The notes beneath the pieces were generated by a model. The model was not told the origin of the DNA and searched no databases. It saw only the letters and a list, made by a program, of their open reading frames with translations. DNA of 13,900 bases from contig DASTKD010000296.1 in the NCBI GenBank assembly GCA_035716135.1, forward strand, positions 1 to 13,900, written 5' to 3'. This DNA is from CF-113 sp035716135. GTDB taxonomy: Bacteria; Chloroflexota; Ktedonobacteria; Ktedonobacterales; Ktedonobacteraceae. Made by a program: the position numbers and the translations under genes. Positions 6,043-13,262 of the stretch are shown here, one piece after another. Within the stretch, counting starts at the first letter, position 1. Each line of letters begins with the position of its first letter.

Positions 6043-7413
6043 CTATGCATGTTTCGATGCTTTTCTCCCCGGTTGTTGCTGATAGGTCATGAATGGGCCG
6101 CTGTGGTTTTGGGGCATGGAGCCGCGCAGGCGGGTACCCAGGTCTTCGTAGCTTTCGTCTTCTATGATGCCGTACTGGTGGAACTGGGCTACCAGGTCGC
6201 CCCGGTCGTAAGGTATGACGACGTTGAGGGTGACAAACTGGGAGCGCAGGTTGTTGCTGATGCAGCGCAGCAGGTCGTCAACGCCGCTTCCGTCGAGCGC
6301 AGAGACGCATACGACGGGCAGCGTGGACGCTTTGCCTTCCAGTTTGACGGGCAATTCAGTTGAATTGCCGTTCAACCTCAAGCTTGTCTCGTTTGAGAAC
6401 TTGTCGATCTTATTGAGCGCGATGACCATAGGGCGGTCGCCCGCGCCAATCTCTTGTAATACCTCGTCTACCGCTTCCACCTGGCGTAGCACGGTGGGGC
6501 TGGAGGCATCGACGACATGTACGAGCAGATCGGCCTCGGCTACCTCTTCGAGCGTGGCACGGAAAGCCGCTACAAGGGTAGTAGGCAGGCGCTGCACGAA
6601 GCCGACGGTGTCGGTGAGCAGCAGTTCCTGGCCGCCAGTAAGACGGACGCGGCGCGTGGTGGGATCGAGCGTGGCGAAGAGTTTGTCTTCAGCCAGCGTT
6701 TTCGCCCCCGCGAGCTGGTTGAGCAGGGTGGATTTGCCCGCGTTGGTGTAGCCAACCAGGGCGATGACGGGCGCACCAGCATATTTGCGATGGTCGCGGT
6801 GCAACTGGCGATGCGTGCGCACATGTTCAAGCTCTTCCTCGATGGCACTCTTCTGGCCGCGCAATAAACGGCGGTCAACCTCGATCTGCTTCTCACCTTC
6901 GCCGCGCTGCTGCACGCTGCCTTTCTGACGTGAGAGGTGCGACCATTGGCGAGCCAGGCGCGGCAGATCGTACTCGATCTGAGCCAGTTCAACCTGCAAA
7001 CGTCCCTCGCGCGTGCGCGCTCGCTGGCCGAAGATGATGAGGATCAGTGCAGTGCGATCAAGCACCTGCGTATCGAGGGCGCGTTCCAGGTTGCGATGCT
7101 GGCCGGGCGACAATTCCAGGTCAAAGATGACGGCGTCGCAGTCGTGGTAACGTACCAGTTCGGCGATTTCCTGAATTTTGCCGGAGCCGAGCAGCGTGCC
7201 GGGATGCGCCTTAGACAGGCGTTGAATGACGCGATCAACGCTATTGACGCCAGCCGTGCGCGCCAGTTGCGCCAGTTCATCGAGCGATTCTTCGACGGGC
7301 CAATCGTTGCCGGGCATATCAACGCCGACGATGATGGCGCGTTCTGGCGCGGCTGATAGCAACGCCTCCGATAGCTGCTCTTCTGTCGCATGATTCGTAT
7401 TTTGTGCAGGCAT
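6043..7413 (-). CDS. hflX: Ribosome-associated GTPase HflX
   Basis: 456 residues. The HflX-specific N-terminal domain shows TLLGSGKIQEI (about 73-83), LSPGQHRNLE (101-110) and DRTALILIIFGQRARTREGR (119-138). A helical linker follows, then the GTPase domain: G1 GYTNAGKST (221-229), G3 DTVGF (268-272), G4 NKID (334-337) and G5 SALDGSG (371-377). HflX binds the 50S subunit and splits or rescues stalled ribosomes, notably under heat stress. The last 50 residues are a family-variable tail. AGGAG lies at good spacing before the ATG. It is the first gene of a two-gene unit with the FAD oxidoreductase. Confidence 0.95.
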   Translation of the reverse strand: MPAQNTNHATEEQLSEALLSAAPERAIIVGVDMPGNDWPVEESLDELAQLARTAGVNSVDRVIQRLSKAHPGTLLGSGKIQEIAELVRYHDCDAVIFDLELSPGQHRNLERALDTQVLDRTALILIIFGQRARTREGRLQVELAQIEYDLPRLARQWSHLSRQKGSVQQRGEGEKQIEVDRRLLRGQKSAIEEELEHVRTHRQLHRDHRKYAGAPVIALVGYTNAGKSTLLNQLAGAKTLAEDKLFATLDPTTRRVRLTGGQELLLTDTVGFVQRLPTTLVAAFRATLEEVAEADLLVHVVDASSPTVLRQVEAVDEVLQEIGAGDRPMVIALNKIDKFSNETSLRLNGNSTELPVKLEGKASTLPVVCVSALDGSGVDDLLRCISNNLRSQFVTLNVVIPYDRGDLVAQFHQYGIIEDESYEDLGTRLRGSMPQNHSGPFMTYQQQPGRKASKHA

Positions 7414-7822
7414 ATATTTCTCCTGAATTTTTTATTTGAGTGAAGTGAACTGTGCCGGTCTTTTCATGGTATCAGGAGAGAGGCGAAGCGGGCTTAACAT
7501 AATGGCCGCATTGTTGGATGAAAGATGGATATGTTGTAGCAAGTGTATGGATATGACTATGGGTAACAACACTGCTAAATCCTTCCAACTAACCCTCTCC
7601 TGATGCGTTAGACACGGCAACAGCGCACATAGACGCCACGTAAAAAAGGCGTGACAATGCAATGCTGTGCGTTATGCACACGGGATAGATGTTAGATGAA
7701 ATTCAACACTGTTGTTTGCTCCTATTCGTTGTTCAGGCTGATTATAAAGTACTATGTTATTGGGTGAATGTCAAGCAGAAATATGGCGGTCGCAAAGCAA
7801 ACATGGCGGCGCAGCGATATGG
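7414..7822. other. Upstream region of hflX, no gene seen
   Basis: About 400 bp of AT-richer sequence. Open frames here lack ribosome binding sites, and the longest minus-strand one begins with TTG. The only signal I can support is a minus-strand promoter at 7774-7746, which would give hflX a leader of about 325 nt. I see no known riboswitch in that leader. Confidence 0.5.
7746..7774 (-). promoter_or_regulatory. Candidate promoter for the hflX operon
   Basis: On the minus strand TTGACA (7774-7769), 17-bp spacer, TACTTT (7751-7746). The -35 is consensus and the -10 keeps the T-A----T pattern. It is far from the hflX ATG, so a nearer promoter that I did not recognise may exist. Confidence 0.4.
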
Positions 7823-7911
7823 CAAGGCGACCGCAAGGGTCGCCTCTACTAAGGACGGGCGTGGGAAGCCGCTTCGCGGTCATAGTAGAGGCGACCCTTG
7901 CGGTCGCCTTG
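7823..7911. repeat. 29-bp perfect inverted repeat with nested palindrome
   Basis: Left arm 7823-7851 and right arm 7883-7911 are perfect reverse complements around a 31-nt loop. Each arm itself contains a palindrome, GGCGACC-GCAAG-GGTCGCC, so two alternative foldings exist: one long hairpin or two small ones. It ends 5 bp from the stop codon of the small membrane-protein gene and may act as its terminator, although it has no T-run. It looks like a dispersed REP- or MITE-like element. Confidence 0.85.
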
Positions 7912-7915
7912 TCTC

Positions 7916-8299
7916 CTACCTCTGTTCCATTGGAGGCATTTCAGGATACTCTACCTGCATTTCTTCGTGCTGAGTTTGCTGCTCACCTGTTTGGTAGGGC
8001 TGCTGTTCTGCGCGATACGGTTCCGGCTCCGCGCGGTAGCCACGCTGGTACGGCTCTGCATCCCATTGATACTCTTCCTGGTGGAGTGGCTGCGATTCAA
8101 TAGTTCGCACAGGTTGCTGGTTCCTATTCCAGTTGTTCTGGCGGGAAAGATTGTTAAACATCGCGGTGAGAATGACGGCCAGCAGCAGGCCGACGAAGAA
8201 GCCGCTTATGTGGCCGAACGTTTGCCAGAGCAGGTATGGGAAAGCCCAGAACATTACGCTAATAAAGCGGTAGTTTCTATAGCGACAACTATGCATCAT
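7916..8299 (-). CDS. Small membrane protein with Gln/Glu/Tyr/Pro-rich tail
   Basis: 127 residues. Two hydrophobic segments (about 12-30, FISVMFWAFPYLLWQTFG, and 31-49, ISGFFVGLLLAVILTAMF) form a likely helical hairpin in the membrane. Residues 52-127 are low-complexity and polar, rich in Q, E, Y and P, with repeats of the type EPYxxE/QQPYQ; they are probably disordered. I do not recognise the family. AGGA lies upstream of the ATG pair at 8299 and 8296, at rather long spacing. The gene stands alone between two inverted repeats (7823-7911 and 8420-8491), and its base composition matches its neighbours. Confidence 0.6.
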   Translation of the reverse strand: MMHSCRYRNYRFISVMFWAFPYLLWQTFGHISGFFVGLLLAVILTAMFNNLSRQNNWNRNQQPVRTIESQPLHQEEYQWDAEPYQRGYRAEPEPYRAEQQPYQTGEQQTQHEEMQVEYPEMPPMEQR

Positions 8300-8419
8300 G
8301 TATTCTCTTACTTCCTGGAGTACTCACTCTTGCTGCGTACTCATACATTTCAGGCACATTCCATTTTCTTTACCCTTCAAATATAGCAGATAGCTATGCG
8401 TTTGTCAAGTTGATCCCTC

Positions 8420-8491
8420 CTGTCATCCTGAGCGCAGCGAAGGATCTGCGTGCTGCCGGGGAGAGATCCTTCGCTGCGCTCAGGATGACAG
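8420..8491. repeat. Dispersed palindrome, copy 1 (28-bp arms)
   Basis: Left arm 8420-8447 begins CTGTCATCCTGAGCGCAGCG. Right arm 8464-8491 is its perfect reverse complement, and the loop is 16 nt. A second copy with the same arms and a different loop lies at 13734-13805. The arms are thus conserved while the loops differ, as expected for a mobile palindromic repeat. Sequences like this are scattered in intergenic regions of several bacterial genomes (from memory, not searched). Confidence 0.9.
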
Positions 8492-8547
8492 TCGGCGGGC
8501 GGGATGCCTTCCACTTGCTCGCGCAAAAATTGCGATTCTTAAAAACC

Positions 8548-8577
8548 TTGACAATCTCTGGTTGTGTTCGGTATACT
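8548..8577 (+). promoter_or_regulatory. Promoter of the met leader
   Basis: TTGACA (8548-8553), 18-bp spacer, TATACT (8572-8577), close to sigma70 consensus. The predicted start near 8584 lies about 45 nt before the SAM-I aptamer. I see no second clear promoter between the SAM-I terminator and the T-box, so the whole leader is probably one transcript. Confidence 0.75.
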
Positions 8578-8627
8578 TACATTATCGTTGTTAGTACATA
8601 GACAAAAGAATATGCGGTATGAACTGA

Positions 8628-8735
8628 TCTCATCAAGAGAGGTGGAGGGATACGGCCCTGTGAAGCCCGACAACCCGCCCTGCGAAGTTGCAGGAGAGGG
8701 TGCCAATTCCGGCGGAAAATTTCCGCGAGATGAGG
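8628..8735 (+). promoter_or_regulatory. SAM-I (S-box) riboswitch aptamer
   Basis: Binds S-adenosylmethionine and turns off downstream transcription. P1 is CTCATC (8629-8634) with GATGAG (8729-8734). Between them stand the S-box signatures in order: AGAGAGGTGGAGGGA, GGCCCTGTGAAGCCC, ACAACC, GGTGCCAATTCC, and the P4 hairpin GCGGAAAATTTCCGC. Together they fit the kink-turn, pseudoknot and SAM-binding core of the class. An intrinsic terminator follows at 8758-8781. The 3' strand of P1 runs into AGGGG, which could pair with CCCCT of the terminator stem as antiterminator. Confidence 0.95.
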
Positions 8736-8757
8736 GGAGAAAGCGACGAAGCTACAG

Positions 8758-8781
8758 CCCCTGAGATGCAGGGGTTTTTTT
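8758..8781 (+). terminator. Intrinsic terminator of the SAM-I riboswitch
   Basis: CCCCTG (8758-8763), loop AGATG, CAGGGG (8769-8774), then seven Ts. It is the expression platform of the SAM-I riboswitch: with SAM bound it should form and stop transcription about 420 nt before metX. Confidence 0.9.
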
Positions 8782-8854
8782 ATTGCCCGCGTATTCATGC
8801 GCATTTGCCTGGGACGGCCCTGCCAGTACTGGTGCAATGCGTAGCGAGAGAGAA

Positions 8855-9138
8855 TAACATTGACGAGGACGAGTAAGCGTCACGGACGGCTACAGAGAGT
8901 TGGCGAGGATGAGATGCCAGCGCCGCACCAGCGTTGAATATGACCTCCAAGTTGCAAGTTGAAAACCCGTCAGGGTAAGTAGACTGAGCCGGGTAGCCCC
9001 GTTAAAAGCTAGAGTGTGAGCGGCGAAGTATGGCGCTGTTTCACACTTGTCAAGGTTGGTGTCGTGAGACATCGACAAATCAGGGTGGTACCGCGAAGAT
9101 CGTTTACCCCTCGCCCCTGCCAGGGTGAGGGTTTTTTT
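8855..9138 (+). promoter_or_regulatory. T-box leader, specifier AUG (methionine)
   Basis: Senses uncharged tRNA. Stem I starts near 8860 with GAGG (8865-8868) pairing with CCTC (8944-8947). The specifier loop has the AGTA element (8872-8875) opposite GAATATGA, giving specifier ATG at 8940-8942 followed by the usual purine. The AG-bulge/distal-loop region reads AGAGAGTTGGCGAGGATGAGA (split: AGAGAGT from 8894, then TGGCGAGGATGAGA). Later stems include GTGTGA (9014-9019) with TCACAC (9041-9046). The T-box core AGGGTGGTACCGCG is at 9082-9095. Its AGGG can pair with CCCT (9108-9111) as antiterminator, competing with the terminator. The Met assignment is by position and fits the downstream genes. 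Confidence 0.93.
9108..9138 (+). terminator. Intrinsic terminator of the T-box leader
   Basis: CCCTCGCCC (9108-9116), 6-nt loop, GGGTGAGGG (9123-9131) with one G-U pair, then seven Ts (9132-9138). Mutually exclusive with the T-box antiterminator. It stops transcription when tRNA-Met is charged. Confidence 0.93.
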
Positions 9139-9202
9139 GTACTTATTTACGGGCCGCAAGTGCCAGGCCAGATGAGCGAAGAAAGGAACGAAGGGAGTGA
9201 CA

Positions 9203-10354
9203 ATGGTGACATATATTGAACACGATGCTGTGCCAAGCGCGCAGGTTAGAACCGCCAATCAGGTGAAAACCTTCACTTTCGATGCTTTACCATTGCAAGT
9301 GGGCGGCCAATTCGGCCCGGTGACGCTGGCCTATGAGACATGGGGAACGCTCAACAAGGCGCGGGATAACGTGGTGTTGATTACCCATGCGCTGACCGGC
9401 AATACACACGCGCACGATGCTGAGCGACCGCACGATACGAAGGTAGCGTGGTGGAATCCCTTGATCGGCCCCGGCAGGTTCTTCGACACCTCGCGCTATT
9501 TTGTGATCTGCTCGAACATCCTGGGAGGCTGTTATGGCAGCACGGGTCCGTCCTCGCTCGACCCAGAGACCGGGCAGCTTTATGGAATGCGTTTTCCGGT
9601 CGTCACTATTAGTGACATGGTGCGAGCGCAGCGCAGGCTGATCGAGCATCTTGGTGTGCGGCGTATAGCGATGGTGGCGGGCGGCTCGATTGGCGGGCAG
9701 CAGGCGCTCGAATGGGCGGTCGCTTACCCGGAACTGGTTGACAACGTCATCGTGGTGGCGGCGACAGCGGCGCTCTCCGCGCAAGCCGTGGCTTTCAGCG
9801 AAGTGCAGAGGCAGGCTATCCTGACCGACCCGCGCTGGCAACGGGGCAACTATCGCCCTGGCGAGGGGCCGGACGCTGGTCTGGCGATTGCGCGAATGCT
9901 GGCGATGATTACGTACCAGAGCGAGGAGTCAATGGAAATGCGCTTCGCGCGGCGCGAGGCAAGGCAGGCGGATATAGCCTCTCCCGGCGGCTATCCCGAC
10001 CTGGGCAGGCGTTTTGATGTGGAGGGCTATCTGTTCTACCAGGGCAACGCGCTGGTAAAACGCTTCGATGCCAACAGTTACCTGTACATCAGTCGCGCCA
10101 TGGATTTGTATGATGTGAGCGAGGGCTACGCCTCGCTCGAGGCCGCGTTGCGCCGCGTGCGCAGCAAGGCGTTGTTTATCGGTATCCGGTCGGATTTCCT
10201 CTTCCCGGCGGCTCGTGTGAAATGGCTCAGCGAGCAGGTAAGCGCGGTTGGGGGGGATGCGACCTATGTGGAACTCGATTCCCCGCACGGTCATGATGCT
10301 TTCCTGAAGGAGTGGGAGCAGATGAACGCGGCGTTGAATGTGATTAAGGAGTAA
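9203..10354 (+). CDS. metX: Homoserine O-acetyltransferase
   Basis: Transfers an acyl group, normally acetyl from acetyl-CoA, to homoserine, the committed step to methionine. 383 residues from ATG 9203, the usual length. It is an alpha/beta-hydrolase fold. LITHALTGNTHA (about 59-70) forms the oxyanion region, NILGGCYGSTGPSS (105-118) is a family hallmark, and the nucleophile elbow GGSIGGQQALEW has the catalytic serine near residue 162. GIRSDFLFP carries the acid and SPHGHDAFL the histidine. I chose ATG 9203 because AAGGGAG (9191-9197) sits just before it; an in-frame GTG at 9197 overlaps that site. Acetyl rather than succinyl use is inferred from the metY partner. First gene after the SAM-I/T-box leader. 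Confidence 0.93.
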   Translation: MVTYIEHDAVPSAQVRTANQVKTFTFDALPLQVGGQFGPVTLAYETWGTLNKARDNVVLITHALTGNTHAHDAERPHDTKVAWWNPLIGPGRFFDTSRYFVICSNILGGCYGSTGPSSLDPETGQLYGMRFPVVTISDMVRAQRRLIEHLGVRRIAMVAGGSIGGQQALEWAVAYPELVDNVIVVAATAALSAQAVAFSEVQRQAILTDPRWQRGNYRPGEGPDAGLAIARMLAMITYQSEESMEMRFARREARQADIASPGGYPDLGRRFDVEGYLFYQGNALVKRFDANSYLYISRAMDLYDVSEGYASLEAALRRVRSKALFIGIRSDFLFPAARVKWLSEQVSAVGGDATYVELDSPHGHDAFLKEWEQMNAALNVIKE

Positions 10355-10362
10355 GCAAGACA

Positions 10363-11685
10363 ATGGCTCTTAACGGCAATCGCACCTATGGTTTTGAAAC
10401 CCTCTCATTACACGCGGGTCAGGAGACGGCGGATAGCGCGACCAACGCGCGCGCCGTTCCCATCTATCAGACAACCTCGTTTGTCTTTGATAGCCCGGAA
10501 CACGCGGCAGACCTCTTCGGTCTGCGCCAATTTGGCAATATCTATACGCGCATCATGAACCCCACTCAGGATGCCTTTGAGCGTCGCATTGCCGCGCTCG
10601 AGGGCGGCGTGGGCGCGCTGGCAACGTCATCCGGCCAGGCAGCCGAGACGCTGGCAATCCTCAATATCGCTGGAGCAGGTGATGAAATCGCCTCTTCTGG
10701 CAGCTTATACGGTGGCACCTATAACCTGTTCCACTATACCCTCCCCAAAATCGGCATTACCACGCGCTTCTTTGATAGCCGCAACCCGGAAAATCTGCGG
10801 GCTGCCATTAACGAGCGCACGAAAGCGGTGTTCGCGGAAGTCGTCGGCAATCCTCGCCTGGATACGCTGGACATACGCGCCGTCGCCGACATCGCGCATG
10901 AATATGGCCTGCCACTGATAATAGATAATACTTTTGCCACGCCTTACCTGGTGCAGCCGTTCAAACACGGCGCGGATATCATCGTGCATTCCGCCACCAA
11001 GTTTATCGGCGGTCATGGCACATCTATCGGCGGCGTGATCGTCGATAGTGGCAAATTTGACTGGACGAATGGGAAATTCCCCGGTCTGGTCGAGGCTGAT
11101 CCGTCCTATCATGGCCTGCGCTATGTGGAAGCGCTTGGCCCGTTAGCCTACATCATCAAAGCGCGCGTGCAACTGCTGCGCGATATTGGCGCGGCTGTCT
11201 CGCCGTTCAACGCTTTCCTCTTCCTGCAAGGGTTGGAGACGCTGCCCCTGCGCATGGAACGGCATAGCCAGAACGCCCTGCGCATCGCTGAATTCCTGGA
11301 AGGCCATCCCTCCGTCGATTGGGTAAGCTATCCCGGTCTGGCGAGTCACCCGCAGCATGAACAGGCGGTGAAATACCATACGCACGGCTATGGAGCCATT
11401 CTGGGCTTTGGTATCAAGAGCGGACTCGAAGCGGGCAAGCAGTTGATTCGCCATGTTGAACTCTTCTCGCATCTGGCGAACGTGGGCGATGCCAGGTCGC
11501 TCATCATTCACCCGGCCAGCACCACGCACTCGCAGTTGTCGCCCGCAGAGCAGGAGGAGACAGGTGTGACGCCCGATTACATCCGTCTCTCGGTTGGCCT
11601 GGAAACCGTGGACGACCTGATCGATGATCTTGACCAGGCGTTGAAAGCCGCCACGCTCAAAGCCAGCGAGCCGGCCACGGCATAA
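10363..11685 (+). CDS. metY: O-acetylhomoserine sulfhydrylase (PLP enzyme)
   Basis: Makes homocysteine from O-acetylhomoserine and sulfide. 440 residues, typical for MetY and longer than cystathionine gamma-synthase. GFETLSLHAGQ opens the protein. The conserved RIMNPTQDAFERRIAALEGG (63-82), SSGQAA (89-94), the PLP-phosphate loop GSLYGGTYNLF (113-123), the aspartate of IIDNTFATPYL and the Schiff-base lysine K213 in HSATKFIGGHGT are all present. RSLIIHPASTTH is the substrate-carboxylate segment near the end. Its ribosome binding site AAGGAG (10346-10351) overlaps the end of metX, and the genes are 8 bp apart. Cotranscription and pairing with MetX are clear. Confidence 0.94.
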   Translation: MALNGNRTYGFETLSLHAGQETADSATNARAVPIYQTTSFVFDSPEHAADLFGLRQFGNIYTRIMNPTQDAFERRIAALEGGVGALATSSGQAAETLAILNIAGAGDEIASSGSLYGGTYNLFHYTLPKIGITTRFFDSRNPENLRAAINERTKAVFAEVVGNPRLDTLDIRAVADIAHEYGLPLIIDNTFATPYLVQPFKHGADIIVHSATKFIGGHGTSIGGVIVDSGKFDWTNGKFPGLVEADPSYHGLRYVEALGPLAYIIKARVQLLRDIGAAVSPFNAFLFLQGLETLPLRMERHSQNALRIAEFLEGHPSVDWVSYPGLASHPQHEQAVKYHTHGYGAILGFGIKSGLEAGKQLIRHVELFSHLANVGDARSLIIHPASTTHSQLSPAEQEETGVTPDYIRLSVGLETVDDLIDDLDQALKAATLKASEPATA

Positions 11686-11690
11686 TATAT

Positions 11691-11727
11691 TGGACGATGC
11701 AGAAGGCGAGGCCTTCTGCATCGTCCA
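11691..11727. repeat. Perfect 17-bp hairpin between metY and lysC
   Basis: TGGACGATGCAGAAGGC (11691-11707), loop GAG, and its exact reverse complement (11711-11727). No T-run follows; instead GGGAG, the ribosome binding site of lysC, starts at the next base. It is better placed as an mRNA-processing or stabilising stem, or as partial uncoupling of lysC, than as an intrinsic terminator. Confidence 0.85.
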
Positions 11728-11739
11728 GGGAGTATTCTT

Positions 11740-13245
11740 ATGGAACGCAGCGTACAAATCTTAAAATTCGGAGGAACATCGGTCGGCAACGGTGAGCGTA
11801 TCAGGCGTGTCGCTACGATTATCGCGCACCAGTTGCGCGATGGTGAGGGCATGTTTCCGGTGGTTGTAGTATCGGCCATGTCTGGCGTGACCGATCAGTT
11901 GTTGCGCATAGCGCGTTTCGCCTGTACCGGCGAGCGCGAGTCATGCCAGCAGGAACTGGATGCCCTCAAGCAGAAACACCTGGAAGTGGCAGACAGGGCC
12001 GTGCATAAGCGCGAAGGGCGACAGGCTTTGCAACACGATCTACAGGCCGCTTTTACCATGCTTGAGCAAGATATGAGCGCGGTAGAGGCCGGACGCGGCG
12101 CTATGACACACGAGCCGGTGGATGGGAGCCATGCCAGCGCCTGGGCGCTGCACGCCGCGCCGGCGATTAGCGCGTGGGGCGAGCGTCTTTCGGTGCTGTT
12201 GCTCGCGGCGGCGGCGCGTGATCTGGGCGTGCAGGCTGTACCTGTACGCGAAGAAGTGATTATTACCTCCGATCAATCATGCGATACGCTGCCAGCATTC
12301 GGGACGGTCGTTGGCGCTGACCCATTGCCACTGGAGACGCGGGTGAACGCCGCGCGGCTGATTCATCCACTGATTGAGCGCGGTGCTGTGCCTGTCGCCC
12401 CCGGCTTCATCGGGCGCACGGCCAGAGGTTTTGTGACCACGCTGGGGCGCAATGGCTCGGATTATTCCGCCACCGTCATCGGCGAAGCGTTGGATTGCGC
12501 GGAAGTCACCATTTATACCGATGTTGATGGCGTGCTGAGCGCGGACCCGCGCGTCGTTGCCAATACGCGCCTGCTACCGCGCCTGACTTACGCGGAGGCG
12601 GCGCGGCTTTCCTGGTTCGGCGCGAAGGTGCTGCACCCGCGCACGCTGATCCCCGTCGCCCACCGCAATATCCCGGTGCGCGTGCGCAACACGTTTCGAC
12701 CACATACGCGCGGAACCCTCGTCGGACCAGCGCCGGGGATGCGTAGCGCGGCTGCCGCGATTACCGTGCGCCGCCAACTGGCCTTAATCACTGTTGAAAA
12801 TAGCGATCTGTTTGGCGCGCCTGAGAACGCGGGGCAGGTGTTCGAGTTGGCGGCGCGCGCTGGAGCCGCGCCGGTTGCCATCTGTTCATCATCGGGACAT
12901 CATCTCACCTTTATGGTCGAGGAACAGGCGGTCGATTCAGTAGTGGCCTTATTGCAGCATGACATGGGAAGCTGGCGCGTCAGTCACCGGCGCGGCCTGG
13001 CCGCCTGCGCCTGCATCGGTTCAGGCTTTACGGCTGATCCCATGAGTCCGGCGCGCGCGATCACCGCCCTGGCACGCGAACACATCCCGATTGTCACACA
13101 GGGAGCATCGGATACAGGTATCATCCTGATCGTGGAAGAATCGGACAGCGAACGCGCCCTGCGCTGCCTGCATCGTGACCTGATCGCTCCCGTGATTCCA
13201 CTGGTGCGCCATGAAGTACAGGAACGAGCGCGAGAGGCCCGTTAG
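11740..13245 (+). CDS. lysC: Aspartate kinase
   Basis: Phosphorylates aspartate, first step to lysine, threonine and methionine. 501 residues. The nucleotide-binding start is ILKFGGTSVGNG (7-18), then VVVVSAMSGVTDQLL. In the catalytic domain TLGRNGSDYSATVIGEAL and EVTIYTDVDGVLSADPRVV bind ATP and aspartate, followed by LSWFGAKVLHPRTLIPV. Two ACT-type regulatory domains follow (about 345-490; SSGHHLTFMVEE and HIPIVTQGASDTGIILIVEE are visible). The length and the long helical insert after VTDQLL resemble the homoserine-dehydrogenase-linked and LysC types, but no fused dehydrogenase is present. Position in a SAM- and Met-tRNA-controlled operon suggests it is the aspartokinase serving methionine. 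Which amino acid inhibits it cannot be read. Confidence 0.93.
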   Translation: MERSVQILKFGGTSVGNGERIRRVATIIAHQLRDGEGMFPVVVVSAMSGVTDQLLRIARFACTGERESCQQELDALKQKHLEVADRAVHKREGRQALQHDLQAAFTMLEQDMSAVEAGRGAMTHEPVDGSHASAWALHAAPAISAWGERLSVLLLAAAARDLGVQAVPVREEVIITSDQSCDTLPAFGTVVGADPLPLETRVNAARLIHPLIERGAVPVAPGFIGRTARGFVTTLGRNGSDYSATVIGEALDCAEVTIYTDVDGVLSADPRVVANTRLLPRLTYAEAARLSWFGAKVLHPRTLIPVAHRNIPVRVRNTFRPHTRGTLVGPAPGMRSAAAAITVRRQLALITVENSDLFGAPENAGQVFELAARAGAAPVAICSSSGHHLTFMVEEQAVDSVVALLQHDMGSWRVSHRRGLAACACIGSGFTADPMSPARAITALAREHIPIVTQGASDTGIILIVEESDSERALRCLHRDLIAPVIPLVRHEVQERAREAR

Positions 13246-13262
13246 CAAGGAGAGGAATTTGT

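Noticed and set aside
7432..7662. 76-codon minus-strand frame upstream of hflX
   Set aside because: It begins with TTG, lacks a ribosome binding site and has no coherent domain. The region reads better as a leader.
7823..7911. Inverted repeats considered as a CRISPR array
   Set aside because: There are only two arms in inverted orientation, no regular spacers and no cas genes in the window.
8564..8764. Plus-strand frame over the SAM-I riboswitch
   Set aside because: The sequence is fully explained by the riboswitch aptamer and its terminator.
8890..9258. 122-codon minus-strand frame across the T-box
   Set aside because: It is antisense to a structured leader and to the start of metX, with no domain and no support for translation.
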